This document shows, in pieces, positions 52,831-62,431 of a stretch of 64,000 nt of DNA. The notes beneath the pieces are model-generated. The model worked only from the letters and a program-made list of their open reading frames with translations. It ran no database searches and was not told the origin of the DNA. A program made the position numbers and the translations under genes. Each line of letters begins with the position of its first letter. The first letter of the stretch is position 1. The DNA is from Lacinutrix mariniflava. Lineage in GTDB: Bacteria > Bacteroidota > Bacteroidia > Flavobacteriales > Flavobacteriaceae. Where the stretch lies: assembly GCF_001418015.1 (NCBI RefSeq), contig NZ_LIQG01000027.1, forward strand, positions 229,501 through 293,500. Direction: 5' to 3'.

Positions 52831-54315
52831 ATGAATGAAACAAAAAGTTCATACCATCAAATAATGAAAGCTACCACTATTTATGGTGGCGTTCAGATAT
52901 TTATTATTCTTTTTTCTGTAATACGATCGAAAGTGGCTGCTCTAATTTTAGGTCCTAAAGGTTTAGGTATTTTAAGTTTATTATTAACAACACTAAATCT
53001 TGTTAATGGATTTACAAGTTTGGGGTTAGATAAAAGTTCGGTAAAAGATATCGCCTTTGCTAATAGCTCTTTGGATGTTTTTAAAGTTTCAAAAACCATA
53101 AGTATCTTAAAAAAAATGGTATGGTTTACAGCTTTGTTTGGTACAGTATTAATGGTTGTGGCCTCACCTTTATTGAGTGAGCTAGCATTTAAAAATAAAG
53201 ACTATAGTATTGCTATAATATGGGTTTCAATTGCTTTGGTATTTAAGCAATTAACAAGTAGTAATATAGCAGTTTTACAGGGACTTAGAAAACTCAAGTA
53301 TATAGCTGAATTTAATCTTATCTCTAATTTTTTAGGTTTATTAGTTAGTGTTCCGCTTTACTATTTTTTTAAGATAGAAGCAATTGTTCCTTCTATAGTG
53401 TTAACAGCTGTATTGAGTTATTTAGTAGCCTTTTATTTCTTTAAGAAAATTAAATTTGAGTCAGTTAAAATTTCATTTAAAGAGGCTTTTATTCAAGGCA
53501 AGGAAATGACGCAATTAGGGTTTTCGCTTTCAATTAGTTCTATGTTGGGTTTACTAGGTGCGTATTTGCTACAAATCTATATAAGTACAACCGGAGGTGT
53601 TAATCAAATAGGTTTATACATGGCAGCTTACGTTATTTTAAATACATACGTAGGTTTAGTGTTCAATGCTATGAGCACAGATTATTATCCAAAATTGGCA
53701 GGTATACATAACGATAATAAAAAATTACAATTCGCTATGTATCAACAGAGTTATCTAGCGCTTTTAATACTTTTACCAATTGTTGTTCTTTTTCTAGCAA
53801 TGACACCGTTTATAGTTAAAACCTTGTACAGTACAGAGTTTTTACCAATCATTGCATTATTGAAATGGGGAATTTTAGGAATGATTTTAAAATCGGTTTC
53901 CTTTTGTATGGGTTATATTATTATAGCTAAAGGCGATTCTAAGGTGTTTGTTAAAACAGCAATACTCTTTAATATTCTTCTTTTAGGAGTGAATGTGCTT
54001 GGGTATTATATTGGTGGTTTAGAAGGCTTAGGAATGAGCTTTTTAGTATACTATTTTGTTCATTTCGTTGTTATTGCTTTTATTATTTTTTATAGATATG
54101 GTATTTATTTAGAGTCTTCATTCTACTTCCTTTTTTTATTAGCGATTATATTATGTGTATTAACCTTTTTAGTAACTTACCTCGCTCAAGGAGTATTAAA
54201 AAATGCCTTATTCTTTCTTTTAATTACCATTTGCTTCTGTGTTTCTTATTATAAATTGAATAAAAAAATTGATATTAAAATGTTTATGCGCTCATTATTT
54301 AAAAGAAAAAAATGA
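52831..54315 (+). CDS. Polysaccharide flippase (Wzx/MATE-like)
   Basis: This 494-residue protein with about 12-14 membrane segments belongs to the oligosaccharide flippase superfamily. The segment KVAALILGPKGLGILSLLLT near the start is typical. It would move lipid-linked O-antigen or capsule units across the inner membrane. It stands in the middle of the sugar-modifying and glycosyltransferase genes that would build its substrate. Confidence 0.9.
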   Translation: MNETKSSYHQIMKATTIYGGVQIFIILFSVIRSKVAALILGPKGLGILSLLLTTLNLVNGFTSLGLDKSSVKDIAFANSSLDVFKVSKTISILKKMVWFTALFGTVLMVVASPLLSELAFKNKDYSIAIIWVSIALVFKQLTSSNIAVLQGLRKLKYIAEFNLISNFLGLLVSVPLYYFFKIEAIVPSIVLTAVLSYLVAFYFFKKIKFESVKISFKEAFIQGKEMTQLGFSLSISSMLGLLGAYLLQIYISTTGGVNQIGLYMAAYVILNTYVGLVFNAMSTDYYPKLAGIHNDNKKLQFAMYQQSYLALLILLPIVVLFLAMTPFIVKTLYSTEFLPIIALLKWGILGMILKSVSFCMGYIIIAKGDSKVFVKTAILFNILLLGVNVLGYYIGGLEGLGMSFLVYYFVHFVVIAFIIFYRYGIYLESSFYFLFLLAIILCVLTFLVTYLAQGVLKNALFFLLITICFCVSYYKLNKKIDIKMFMRSLFKRKK

Positions 54316-54367
54316 TAAACTCTTTAAAAAAAAATACAGGAAGTTTAAAAAAGAGTGTCATTTTTTT

Positions 54368-55063
54368 ATGTCCGTTAATTGGAGGAAAACCATTTATTTC
54401 AACTTTAAAAAATTCCCATTTCCTATAGCGAAAAAGTTACCGGTCTATTTTTACGGTCGCGTTAAGTTAGCAAGTATTGCTGGAGAAATATTAATTGATG
54501 CTCCAATTAAGACCGCCATGATTGGTTTTGGACAGCAGTACGAAATGGACACCGTTTCAAATAGAACAGCTGAGTTTTCTTTAAAAGGGAAACTAGTATT
54601 TAAAGGCTATGCTCAATTTGGTAAAGATTATTTTATTTATGTAAAACATAATGCATTCTGCCAAATTGGTAATATGGCTTCCTTAGCCTCAAGAGGCAAG
54701 CTTATATGTACAAAGCATGTTGTTCTTGGTGACTATGCTAGACTAGGATCCGAATCACAGATAATTGATAGTAATTTTCATCAAATGATTAATACATTAA
54801 CTAATGAGAAAGCACCAATAGCTTCGCCAATAGTAATAGGGAATTATAATTACATTGGTAATAGAGTGTCAATTATGTCTAAAACAAAGACTCAAAATTT
54901 TTGTACAATAGCTTCAAATAGCTTGTGTAATAAAGATTACATGTCTTTAAAAGAAAATAGCCTAATTGGTGGCATTCCTGCTAAATTAATTAAAGAGAAT
55001 ATAACGCGAGATTGGAAAGGAGAGCAAAAGAACTTATTGAAAAACTTAATTGTTAAAGCTTAA
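54368..55063 (+). CDS. Left-handed beta-helix acyltransferase; start uncertain
   Basis: This hexapeptide-repeat transferase of about 231 residues probably acetylates a sugar of the surface polysaccharide. Repeats run from about 90 to 215 and the end has GGIPAKLI, typical of the serine/sugar acetyltransferases. I chose the ATG at 54368. The same frame is open back to 54269, inside the flippase gene. A better N-terminus would start at 54312, but that requires ten instead of nine A in the run at 54326-54334. It may be the acetyltransferase partner (FdtC-like) of the amino sugar pathway. Confidence 0.78.
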   Translation: MSVNWRKTIYFNFKKFPFPIAKKLPVYFYGRVKLASIAGEILIDAPIKTAMIGFGQQYEMDTVSNRTAEFSLKGKLVFKGYAQFGKDYFIYVKHNAFCQIGNMASLASRGKLICTKHVVLGDYARLGSESQIIDSNFHQMINTLTNEKAPIASPIVIGNYNYIGNRVSIMSKTKTQNFCTIASNSLCNKDYMSLKENSLIGGIPAKLIKENITRDWKGEQKNLLKNLIVKA

Positions 55064-55075
55064 TTATTAAAACAA

Positions 55076-56203
55076 TTACTGAGTCCAAGTATTAATATAT
55101 TTTTTTGCTGAAGAAATATAATCATGTTCATTCTCTATAAATTGTCGTGCATTTTTAGATATTTCAAGAATATTCTCAGGATTTAAAATTAACCACTCAA
55201 GTTTCTTTACAATAGAATCGACATCTGGCAATGCGTTAATAACTACAGTATCTTCCTTGATATTATAGAACTCTAACCATTCTTGTTCTGCGCCTGTAAA
55301 AACAACTTTGCCTTTTGCCATCGCTTCAAGTGCGTTGTAACCTTGGTCGAAACCATACACTTGGTCTAAAAGAATATGTGCTTCATCATAGATTTTTATA
55401 TACTCTTTATATGGTATATTTTCTGTTGTTTTTATAGTAACTTTATTTGGGTATTTATCTTGAATTATTGCCAAAGCTTTTTCGAAAAAAACATTGCCTT
55501 TTCTATTTTTAGAAGTCAGATTTATACCATGAAAAATCTTTATTTTATCCTTAAATTTTAAAGTATTAAAGGGTAATAATTCTACATTAATAGGGTTTGG
55601 TATCATTCCTAAATACTTCTCATTACCAATTAATGGAATATGATAATCTATATCTGAGGCTATAACACCAGACACATTTTTATATATATGTTTATGTAAA
55701 TTGGTATGCGCAGCATCAAGATATTTTAAAGCTGAATCGAAGTCTGTTTCACCATTTAAATATGGCGTAAGTATAGAATATCTAAATAAACCATCGTTAG
55801 CATGTTTTATGCTAATATGGTCTGTACCACAAGAGAGTAAAAATGTTTTTTTGTTATTTTTTTTTAAAAGATTAAATATTTCTTTTTCGGTTTTTGGTAA
55901 ACATAAAAAAGGCGTTTCATTAATAAATTGTATAACATCGTAATTTTTTAATTCACTTTGTAATTTTATAATCTGTCTTTTTACATTAATCGAATGCAAA
56001 TCTATTTTAGAAAACTTATAAATGATGTTTTTTAATAATTTTAAAAAACCGTTATCATATTTTTTTTTAATTTTTAAGTCTACTGGTATGTTCTTAAAAC
56101 CATCGTTTAAGCCCGCAATTTTAACGTCATGCCCCAACTTAGCTAACCCTTGTTTTAGCGAATTGTGTAAATTACTATATTCTCCTATCAATAATATTTT
56201 CAT
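55076..56203 (-). CDS. Glycosyltransferase, GT-B fold (GT4-like)
   Basis: This glycosyltransferase of about 375 residues begins MKILLIGEYSNLHNSLKQGL, which is why I chose the start at 56203 rather than the longer frame with an unnatural N-terminus. The C-terminal donor domain has IFHGINLTSKNRKGN and DQVYGFDQGYNALEAMAKGK. The donor and acceptor are unknown. It is divergent from the next glycosyltransferase across 31 bases. Confidence 0.85.
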   Translation of the reverse strand: MKILLIGEYSNLHNSLKQGLAKLGHDVKIAGLNDGFKNIPVDLKIKKKYDNGFLKLLKNIIYKFSKIDLHSINVKRQIIKLQSELKNYDVIQFINETPFLCLPKTEKEIFNLLKKNNKKTFLLSCGTDHISIKHANDGLFRYSILTPYLNGETDFDSALKYLDAAHTNLHKHIYKNVSGVIASDIDYHIPLIGNEKYLGMIPNPINVELLPFNTLKFKDKIKIFHGINLTSKNRKGNVFFEKALAIIQDKYPNKVTIKTTENIPYKEYIKIYDEAHILLDQVYGFDQGYNALEAMAKGKVVFTGAEQEWLEFYNIKEDTVVINALPDVDSIVKKLEWLILNPENILEISKNARQFIENEHDYISSAKKYINTWTQ

Positions 56204-56234
56204 TATAGTATATTTGATAATAAATCTAATATAA

Positions 56235-57335
56235 GTGCAAAGAAACAATAAAAAAAAGATTTGTATAGTTACTTCTTCGTTAGGAAAAGGAGGTGCAGAA
56301 AAATCTTCGGCATTATTATCTATAATGCTTAGCGATTTAGGTTACAAAGTACATATTGTTTGTATTCTTAATATAATTGATTATCCTTTTAAAGGTGAAA
56401 TTTTAAACCTAGGTGAGTTTAAAGAAAAAAATAATTCTATAATTGGTAAGCTAAAAAGCATTTGGAAATTGTACAGCTTTTTAAAAAATGAAAAGTTTGA
56501 TGTGGTTATAGATAGTAGAAGTAGACCAACTATTTTAAAGCAGTATTTTATTAATAAAATAATTTATGGCTCTCAAAACATCTATTACATGGTACGTAGT
56601 TACAAACTTGAAAACTATCTTCCTAAAAATAAATATTTTGCAAAAATTCTATATAAAAATGCCAATAAAATAATTACAGTTTCTAAAGCTATACAAAATA
56701 AAATTGAAGAAAAGTATGGTTTTAAAAATGTTGAAACTGTTTACAATCCTGTAGATTTAAATGCGAGTGAATCTATATTGGAAAAAGAAATTACTTATAA
56801 TGAAAAGTTTGTTTTATTTTACGGACGCTTGGTAGATAGTGTTAAAAACATAACTTTATTAATAGAAAGTTATAGCCTGTCTCAGTTACCTGAAAATAAT
56901 ATTAATTTAGTAGTACTTGGCGATGGTCCAGATTTACAAAAGTTTAAAACGTTAACTAAAACATTAGGAATAGAAGAGAAAGTGCAATTTTTACCAAATA
57001 CACGTAATCCAATTACATATGTAAAGAAAGCTGTTTTTACACTGCTTACAAGCCATTACGAAGGTTTCCCAAGGGTGCTTATAGAAAGTTTATCTATTAA
57101 CACACCAGTTATTGCTGTAAATTGTAAATCTGGTCCTTCAGAAATTATAGTAGACAAACATAATGGATTATTAGTAGAGAATTATAATTCTGAAGCTCTT
57201 GCAAATGCCATGAATGAGTTTGCCATTAACGAAGAATTGTACAGCAATTGTAAGAAAAATGCTAAAACAAGTGTAGAGAAATTTTCAGTTGAAAATATAT
57301 CTAAACATTGGGAGAAACTAATAGAGGCGGAATAA
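56235..57335 (+). CDS. Glycosyltransferase family 4
   Basis: This is a 366-residue retaining GT-B enzyme. The N-terminal IVTSSLGKGGAEKSSALLS is a GT4 acceptor-domain opening, and VLFYGRLVDSVKNITLLIES and SHYEGFPRVLIESLSINTPV mark the donor domain with the EX7E-like part. The start is a GTG at 56235. It precedes the FdtA-like gene by 13 bases and probably adds a sugar to the surface polysaccharide. Confidence 0.9.
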   Translation: MQRNNKKKICIVTSSLGKGGAEKSSALLSIMLSDLGYKVHIVCILNIIDYPFKGEILNLGEFKEKNNSIIGKLKSIWKLYSFLKNEKFDVVIDSRSRPTILKQYFINKIIYGSQNIYYMVRSYKLENYLPKNKYFAKILYKNANKIITVSKAIQNKIEEKYGFKNVETVYNPVDLNASESILEKEITYNEKFVLFYGRLVDSVKNITLLIESYSLSQLPENNINLVVLGDGPDLQKFKTLTKTLGIEEKVQFLPNTRNPITYVKKAVFTLLTSHYEGFPRVLIESLSINTPVIAVNCKSGPSEIIVDKHNGLLVENYNSEALANAMNEFAINEELYSNCKKNAKTSVEKFSVENISKHWEKLIEAE

Positions 57336-57348
57336 CTTAAATTTATAG

Positions 57349-57765
57349 ATGAAAACAACCACAATAGACAACGTAGAGCTAATAGATATTCCTAAAATAA
57401 TTGATGAAAAAGGAAGAGGTAATTTATGTGTAATAGAAGGTTATATTTTAAAATATAACGTAAAACGAACATACTATTTATTCGATGTACCGAGCGATGC
57501 AAGCAGAGGAGGACACGCTCACATAGCCTGTCATGAATTATTAGTAGCGTTAAGCGGTAGTTTTGATGTTGTAGTAAAGGATGGAGAAAATTCTAGAACT
57601 ATTACATTAAATAAACCCGATAAAGGTTTGTTAATAGTAGATGGTATATGGAGAGAACTCGATAATTTTTCGTCTGGAGCAGTATGTTTAGTTTTGGCTT
57701 CAGAAAAATATGATGAAGCAGATTATATTAGAGATTATAATGTTTTTTTAGAATCTAAAGGGTAG
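57349..57765 (+). CDS. FdtA/WxcM-like sugar 3,4-ketoisomerase
   Basis: This 138-residue cupin of the WxcM-like group converts dTDP-4-keto-6-deoxyglucose to the 3-keto form, preparing it for a C3 aminotransferase. IDEKGRGNLCVIEG at the start and the catalytic RGGHAHIACHELL are diagnostic. It fits with the aminotransferase at 51703. The dTDP-glucose enzymes RmlA and RmlB are not in this window. The end overlaps the convergent GT2 gene by 11 bases. Confidence 0.87.
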   Translation: MKTTTIDNVELIDIPKIIDEKGRGNLCVIEGYILKYNVKRTYYLFDVPSDASRGGHAHIACHELLVALSGSFDVVVKDGENSRTITLNKPDKGLLIVDGIWRELDNFSSGAVCLVLASEKYDEADYIRDYNVFLESKG

Positions 57766-58645
57766 TTTGTGTTTTATATGCATTGCACATAAAGCTTATT
57801 CTATACAGTTGTAAAATGGTTATTGAAGGCGAAATGCTTAATAAATTTTTTTTCATGCTGTTTTTCAAAAACTTATACAATAAGCTAAAAAGCCAAACGA
57901 GATTAAGTTGGTATAATTTGGAGAATAGCTGAAGCAAATCGTTACTATGGTTATTAAAGCCTTCAGTTTTATAAAAATGAATTAAGGTTAATGCAGCCTG
58001 TTCTTTCTTTTTTAAATAAACTTCACTTTTTTCAATCCCTAAATGATAGACTTCATTATCAATATGGCGAACTTTAACTTTATTATTTTGAAGTAAAGCA
58101 CCAAAGTAATTATCGAAGCCATATCCTTTATTGTCCTCAATTTTAGAATTAACAGAATTAAAAACGCTTTTTTTTATTAAATAATTTGCAGAAATAATAA
58201 CTTTATATGGCAGTTTGTTTCTCGTAGATGCAGGAATTTGCTCTTTAGTTTTTCCGTATTTCCATCGTAAAATATACGAGTGCTCAGGCTTGTTTTTGTA
58301 ATAGGCAAAACCTCCAAAATAAGCATCGTATTCAAGCGCGATAGCATCGATGTAGTTAGATATGAATTTATCTGACTTTGGAGTAACATCAGCATCTAAA
58401 AATAAAAGCCAATCGTATTTTGCTTTTAATGCTAAGGCTTGCCTTGCTTTAACACGGCCTATATTGGTGGTATTCTCAATAATTTGCGTGTTGCTTAGTG
58501 CATTGCTTGAATTAATTTTTGAGGTACTACCATCCTCCAGAACAATTATTTCGAAGGCTACAGAGCTCGTTATCAATTGCGAATGAATTGTTGCAATTAA
58601 TTTAGAAACATTATAATTGTATGTAGGAATTAGTACTGAAAGCAT
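57755..58645 (-). CDS. Glycosyltransferase family 2
   Basis: This 296-residue inverting GT-A enzyme opens with SVLIPTYNYNVSKL and has the donor-binding FLDADVTPKSD (DxD at about 90-92). The last 50 residues are hydrophobic and may contact the membrane. It is convergent with, and overlaps, the FdtA-like gene. The donor and acceptor are unknown. Confidence 0.88.
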   Translation of the reverse strand: MLSVLIPTYNYNVSKLIATIHSQLITSSVAFEIIVLEDGSTSKINSSNALSNTQIIENTTNIGRVKARQALALKAKYDWLLFLDADVTPKSDKFISNYIDAIALEYDAYFGGFAYYKNKPEHSYILRWKYGKTKEQIPASTRNKLPYKVIISANYLIKKSVFNSVNSKIEDNKGYGFDNYFGALLQNNKVKVRHIDNEVYHLGIEKSEVYLKKKEQAALTLIHFYKTEGFNNHSNDLLQLFSKLYQLNLVWLFSLLYKFLKNSMKKNLLSISPSITILQLYRISFMCNAYKTQTTL

Positions 58646-58770
58646 GATTTTATGAGTTTAAAAATACAGTTTTTTAATAGGAAGAAATAAGAAATTGTCT
58701 TTTAATTTTTTTGATGTTTAATTCTATAGAAAATAGTAAATTGCATAAGATTAATTTTTGATTCTTTCAT

Positions 58771-59583
58771 TTGGAAAAACAAGCTATTTCAGATATTATA
58801 TATAACCATATTTTTGCTCATAAACAGGCTTTAGTAGAGCAGTTTACCAAGAGTGAGAAGACCATAGGTTATTTTTACATAGATAATGTTTTGCCAGAAG
58901 AATTGGCATTAGAATGCGCTAGAGTTTTCCCAAAACCGAAAGAAATGAGATTGCTTAAATCTATAAAGGAGTATAAGCATGTGTCTGCCCAAATGAATAA
59001 ACATCATCAGCTTTTAGAGGCTGTGATCTATGCTTTTCAAAATGAGAAAATTGTTACTCTTATTGGCGAAATTTGTAATATATCAACTTTATATCCAGAC
59101 GATTCATTGTATGCCGGAGGTTTGTCGTTAATGGCGAAAGATAATTTTTTAAATCCGCATTTAGATAATTCACACGATGCAGAGAGAGAACGTTGGAGAG
59201 TTTTAAACCTTTTGTATTACGTTACGCCAAATTGGAAACAACAAAATGGAGGGAATTTAGAGTTATGGCCAAATGGCCCTAAAAAGGAACCTTTAGAAAT
59301 AGTGAGTAAGTTTAATAGATTAATTGTTATGGCTACACATTCTAGTTCATGGCATTCTGTTAACAAAGTTACTATAGACGGCAATCGCTGTTGTATCTCT
59401 AATTACTATTTTAGTGATAATGCGCTACTTGAAACCGATAAATTCCATATTACCAAGTTTAGAGGTAGACCAAATCAAAAAATCACGAATTTACTTTTAG
59501 ATTGTGATTCTAGTTTAAGGATGTTGGTTAGAAAAATTTTTAAAAAAGGAGTACGTAAAAACCCACATGTTTATAAAAAGTAG
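58771..59583 (+). CDS. 2-oxoglutarate/Fe(II)-dependent oxygenase
   Basis: This 270-residue protein of the prolyl-4-hydroxylase-like 2OG oxygenase type has the metal triad visible as the His and Asp of NPHLDNSHD (about 129-137) and the His of SSWHSVNKV, with the 2OG-binding Arg in GNRCC. The start appears to be TTG at 58771. The substrate is unknown. Its place among polysaccharide genes suggests modification of a glycan or glycan-linked residue. Confidence 0.82.
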   Translation: MEKQAISDIIYNHIFAHKQALVEQFTKSEKTIGYFYIDNVLPEELALECARVFPKPKEMRLLKSIKEYKHVSAQMNKHHQLLEAVIYAFQNEKIVTLIGEICNISTLYPDDSLYAGGLSLMAKDNFLNPHLDNSHDAERERWRVLNLLYYVTPNWKQQNGGNLELWPNGPKKEPLEIVSKFNRLIVMATHSSSWHSVNKVTIDGNRCCISNYYFSDNALLETDKFHITKFRGRPNQKITNLLLDCDSSLRMLVRKIFKKGVRKNPHVYKK

Positions 59584-59665
59584 TAGTGCTCTTGCTTTTA
59601 TAACCTTAACCTATTGTTAAAATTAAAACAAAAACCAGTTATCTATATAGAAAACTAAAAGAGGA

Positions 59666-60349
59666 TTAATTTCTACGTTGTACAACTTCAAAAACTTGAT
59701 TTTCATCACATTTTAAAGTTTTACTTGGGTATTTTAATAGTAAAGCATAATCGTGAGTTGCCATTAAAATTGTATTTCCATTTTTACTAATTTCTTGTAA
59801 AACCTCCATGATTTCAATACTTGTTTGAGGATCTAGATTTCCAGTTGGCTCATCTGCCAATATAAGTTCAGGATTATTTAACAAAGCACGAGCAATAGCC
59901 ACACGCTGTTGTTCTCCTCCAGACAACTCATGAGGGAATTTAAAACCAGTAGTTTTCATACCTACTTTATTAAGCACTTCTTCCATTCGTGTTGCCATAG
60001 CAGCTTTATCTTTCCAGCCTGTAGCTTTTAAAACAAATTCTAAGTTTGCATTAACAGTTCTATCTGTTAAAAGCTTGAAATCTTGAAAAACAACTCCTAA
60101 CTTACGTCTTAAAAAAGGAATGTCTTTTTCTTTTAAAGTATTTAGATTAAAATCAACAATACTACCTTCTCCTTTTTTTAAAGGAATATCTCCATACAAG
60201 GTTTTCATAAAACTACTTTTACCAGAGCCCGTTTTTCCTATTAAATAAACAAAATCACCTTTGTCTATTTTTACATTAACGTTGGACAGCACTAGACTAT
60301 CACCTTGAAAAATGGAAGCATCTTTAAATTCTAGAACAGTTTGAGACAT
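59666..60349 (-). CDS. ftsE: Cell division ABC transporter ATP-binding protein FtsE-like
   Basis: This is a 227-residue ABC ATPase with Walker [13 protein letters not shown], signature [15 protein letters not shown], Walker [14 protein letters not shown] and the H-loop ATHDY. The family partner FtsX, which together with FtsE controls peptidoglycan hydrolases at the septum, is not in this window. It is six bases after the GT-C gene on the minus strand. Confidence 0.87.
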   Translation of the reverse strand: MSQTVLEFKDASIFQGDSLVLSNVNVKIDKGDFVYLIGKTGSGKSSFMKTLYGDIPLKKGEGSIVDFNLNTLKEKDIPFLRRKLGVVFQDFKLLTDRTVNANLEFVLKATGWKDKAAMATRMEEVLNKVGMKTTGFKFPHELSGGEQQRVAIARALLNNPELILADEPTGNLDPQTSIEIMEVLQEISKNGNTILMATHDYALLLKYPSKTLKCDENQVFEVVQRRN

Positions 60350-60355
60350 ATAAAT

Positions 60356-61702
60356 TTATAGTTTTTTAATACTGAAATATTTAGACTTCAAATCTAAAAC
60401 ATTAATAATAACAAAATAAACAATTAATGGTAAAAACGGAAACGCAAACCTACTATTAGAGCCATAAACAACTAATCCTTGGGCTAAAGCTCCTGAGAGT
60501 ACTATGCAGACAACAAATAAATTGAAATCATAAATTTTGATTTTACTTTTAAAAAACTGAAAAAGTTTTTTAATTGCAAACAAAATGAATAGTATATTGA
60601 ACAAAGCTAATAAGTATATTTGAAAATACTCCCAAATTATTACTAAACCGTATTTAAAATATTTGTTTTTAAAGGATTGATAGTTCCATTTTAGTGCACC
60701 AGATTTTGTAAAAAACAAATAAGAAGATTTAAGTACTTGCTTAGCATATAAATCTGGATGCTTTTTAAAAAGGTTTTTAGAAATTCTACCAAGCTCAGCT
60801 GATAAGTTTTGTGGAGTAAGGCCCGATTTTTCTTTAAGTTCATCGTAAGCAAACCAAACACTCATTGGTATTTTTCTTGGAGCAAATGTTATTAACGAAT
60901 CTCTTTTTCTAACAAGAATATCTCTAATTAAGGCATCTTCATCTGGAGCCTTCTCAAAAAACGACGTTGCTGTTTGCGATAAATTAATGCCAAAATAGAA
61001 TGTATTCGTAAAATACCCAATGTTTTTTTTATTGAAACTATTCCAAGAAAAATAGATAAGAAATGGTAGTAAGATAACTGCGGAACTTTTTAAAACTATT
61101 TTGGTTAGTTTCTGTTTATAATTTTTAACAAAATAAAACAAAGCAAAAGCTAAGGTAAAGTATATAAAAAGTGGTTTTATTAAATAAATAATACTTAATA
61201 AAATGGATAGTATAAAATAATATTTTATGGATACGGCTGAGTTAAATAGCTTAAAACGCTCTATAAACCAAAAAATAAGGAGTACTAAACTTATGGTAAG
61301 AGACTCGGTTAGTATTGCAAATTCAAAAAATATATAATGAATAAATGAAGTAGTAAAAAAGGTAATCCAAAATGCAGTTGCGATGCTTTTTGTTCGTCTT
61401 TTAGAGAAATCGAATAAAAGGTAGATATTTAAAAATCCTAAAAGTATTTGAAATATAACAGTAATAATTAAACTGTTATTGGCTAAGGCTATTAGTGTGG
61501 AGTAGCCGGGTGTGCGGTTTCCTGGGTAGTTTTCTAGTTGTAAACGTGTTATTAATTCACCTAAATTTATATAATCTTGACTATCCGGAAAAATACTTAT
61601 TGAATTATAAAACAATGCTATGCAAACTCTAACAAATACTGCAAAAGTTAAGAGTACTCTCAAGGGATGATTATTAATGATTTTTTGCAGCTTCTGTATC
61701 AT
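60356..61702 (-). CDS. GT-C-type membrane glycosyltransferase (ArnT/PMT-like)
   Basis: This 448-residue protein has about ten membrane segments. An acidic loop SIFPDSQDYI (about 36-45) follows the first segment and NRTPGYSTL appears near 62, both typical for polyprenyl-phosphate-sugar-dependent GT-C enzymes. It would transfer a sugar from a lipid carrier in the periplasm. The adjacent GT2 enzyme is the kind that makes such donors, so the two probably work in series. Confidence 0.75.
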   Translation of the reverse strand: MIQKLQKIINNHPLRVLLTFAVFVRVCIALFYNSISIFPDSQDYINLGELITRLQLENYPGNRTPGYSTLIALANNSLIITVIFQILLGFLNIYLLFDFSKRRTKSIATAFWITFFTTSFIHYIFFEFAILTESLTISLVLLIFWFIERFKLFNSAVSIKYYFILSILLSIIYLIKPLFIYFTLAFALFYFVKNYKQKLTKIVLKSSAVILLPFLIYFSWNSFNKKNIGYFTNTFYFGINLSQTATSFFEKAPDEDALIRDILVRKRDSLITFAPRKIPMSVWFAYDELKEKSGLTPQNLSAELGRISKNLFKKHPDLYAKQVLKSSYLFFTKSGALKWNYQSFKNKYFKYGLVIIWEYFQIYLLALFNILFILFAIKKLFQFFKSKIKIYDFNLFVVCIVLSGALAQGLVVYGSNSRFAFPFLPLIVYFVIINVLDLKSKYFSIKKL

Positions 61703-61705
61703 TTT

Positions 61706-62431
61706 TTATTTGTAATTAAAATAAAGTTTAACTAATGCAAATGGTGTTTTTAAGAAGTCTAAAAAAGTTATTCTCGTATCTTCGTTGTCAATCCATTGTG
61801 TCAAGGGAACTTCTACTATATGTCTTTTACAATATTCTTTGCCAAATTGTTTTTTTGTTCTTGCAAGTAATTCAATATCAAATAACCATTTGGTTTTAAA
61901 AGTGTCTTTAAAAATAGTTTTGGCTAAATCTGTTTTAATGATTTTCGCTCCACATTGAGTATCATAAATTCCTAATTTTAAAATCATACTATCCACAAAT
62001 GTTGCTACAATTCTGCCAAAAAAATGTCTAGTTTTACTTCTTTTTATTGAGCTACCCATTTTTTTAAATCGAGAACCTAATATAAAATGGGAGTGTTCAT
62101 CTTTTAAGTTGTAAAGTCTTTTTATTTCTTTTAAAGACGTTGATAAATCAGCATCTAAGTAGCCTATATGAGCGTAATTTTTATCTTTAAACTGAAGAAC
62201 ACCTTGTCGTATAGCTTCTGCCTTTCCTACATTTGTTGCTAGGTTTAAAACGTAAGCATTTTTACTAGAGGCTAAGGTCTTTAATACATCGAGAGTGTTA
62301 TCAATACTACCATCGTTAACAAAGCAAAAATCTAATTCTGTTTCTGTTAAAAGGAAAGTATTAAAGCTATCGACATCAAGTCTATTTGCTTCATTATAAC
62401 ACGGGACTATTATTAATGCTTTTTCTTGCAT
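61706..62431 (-). CDS. Polyprenyl-phosphate glycosyltransferase (DPM1-like GT2)
   Basis: This 241-residue GT2 enzyme is of the dolichyl-phosphate mannose synthase type: ALIIVPCYNEANRL opens it, FVNDGSIDNTL and GYLDADLSTS hold the nucleotide and metal sites, and YDTQCGAKIIK is the family marker. It lacks C-terminal membrane segments. It would charge polyprenyl phosphate with a sugar for the GT-C enzyme three bases downstream. It overlaps the methyltransferase gene by 19 bases. Confidence 0.88.
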   Translation of the reverse strand: MQEKALIIVPCYNEANRLDVDSFNTFLLTETELDFCFVNDGSIDNTLDVLKTLASSKNAYVLNLATNVGKAEAIRQGVLQFKDKNYAHIGYLDADLSTSLKEIKRLYNLKDEHSHFILGSRFKKMGSSIKRSKTRHFFGRIVATFVDSMILKLGIYDTQCGAKIIKTDLAKTIFKDTFKTKWLFDIELLARTKKQFGKEYCKRHIVEVPLTQWIDNEDTRITFLDFLKTPFALVKLYFNYK

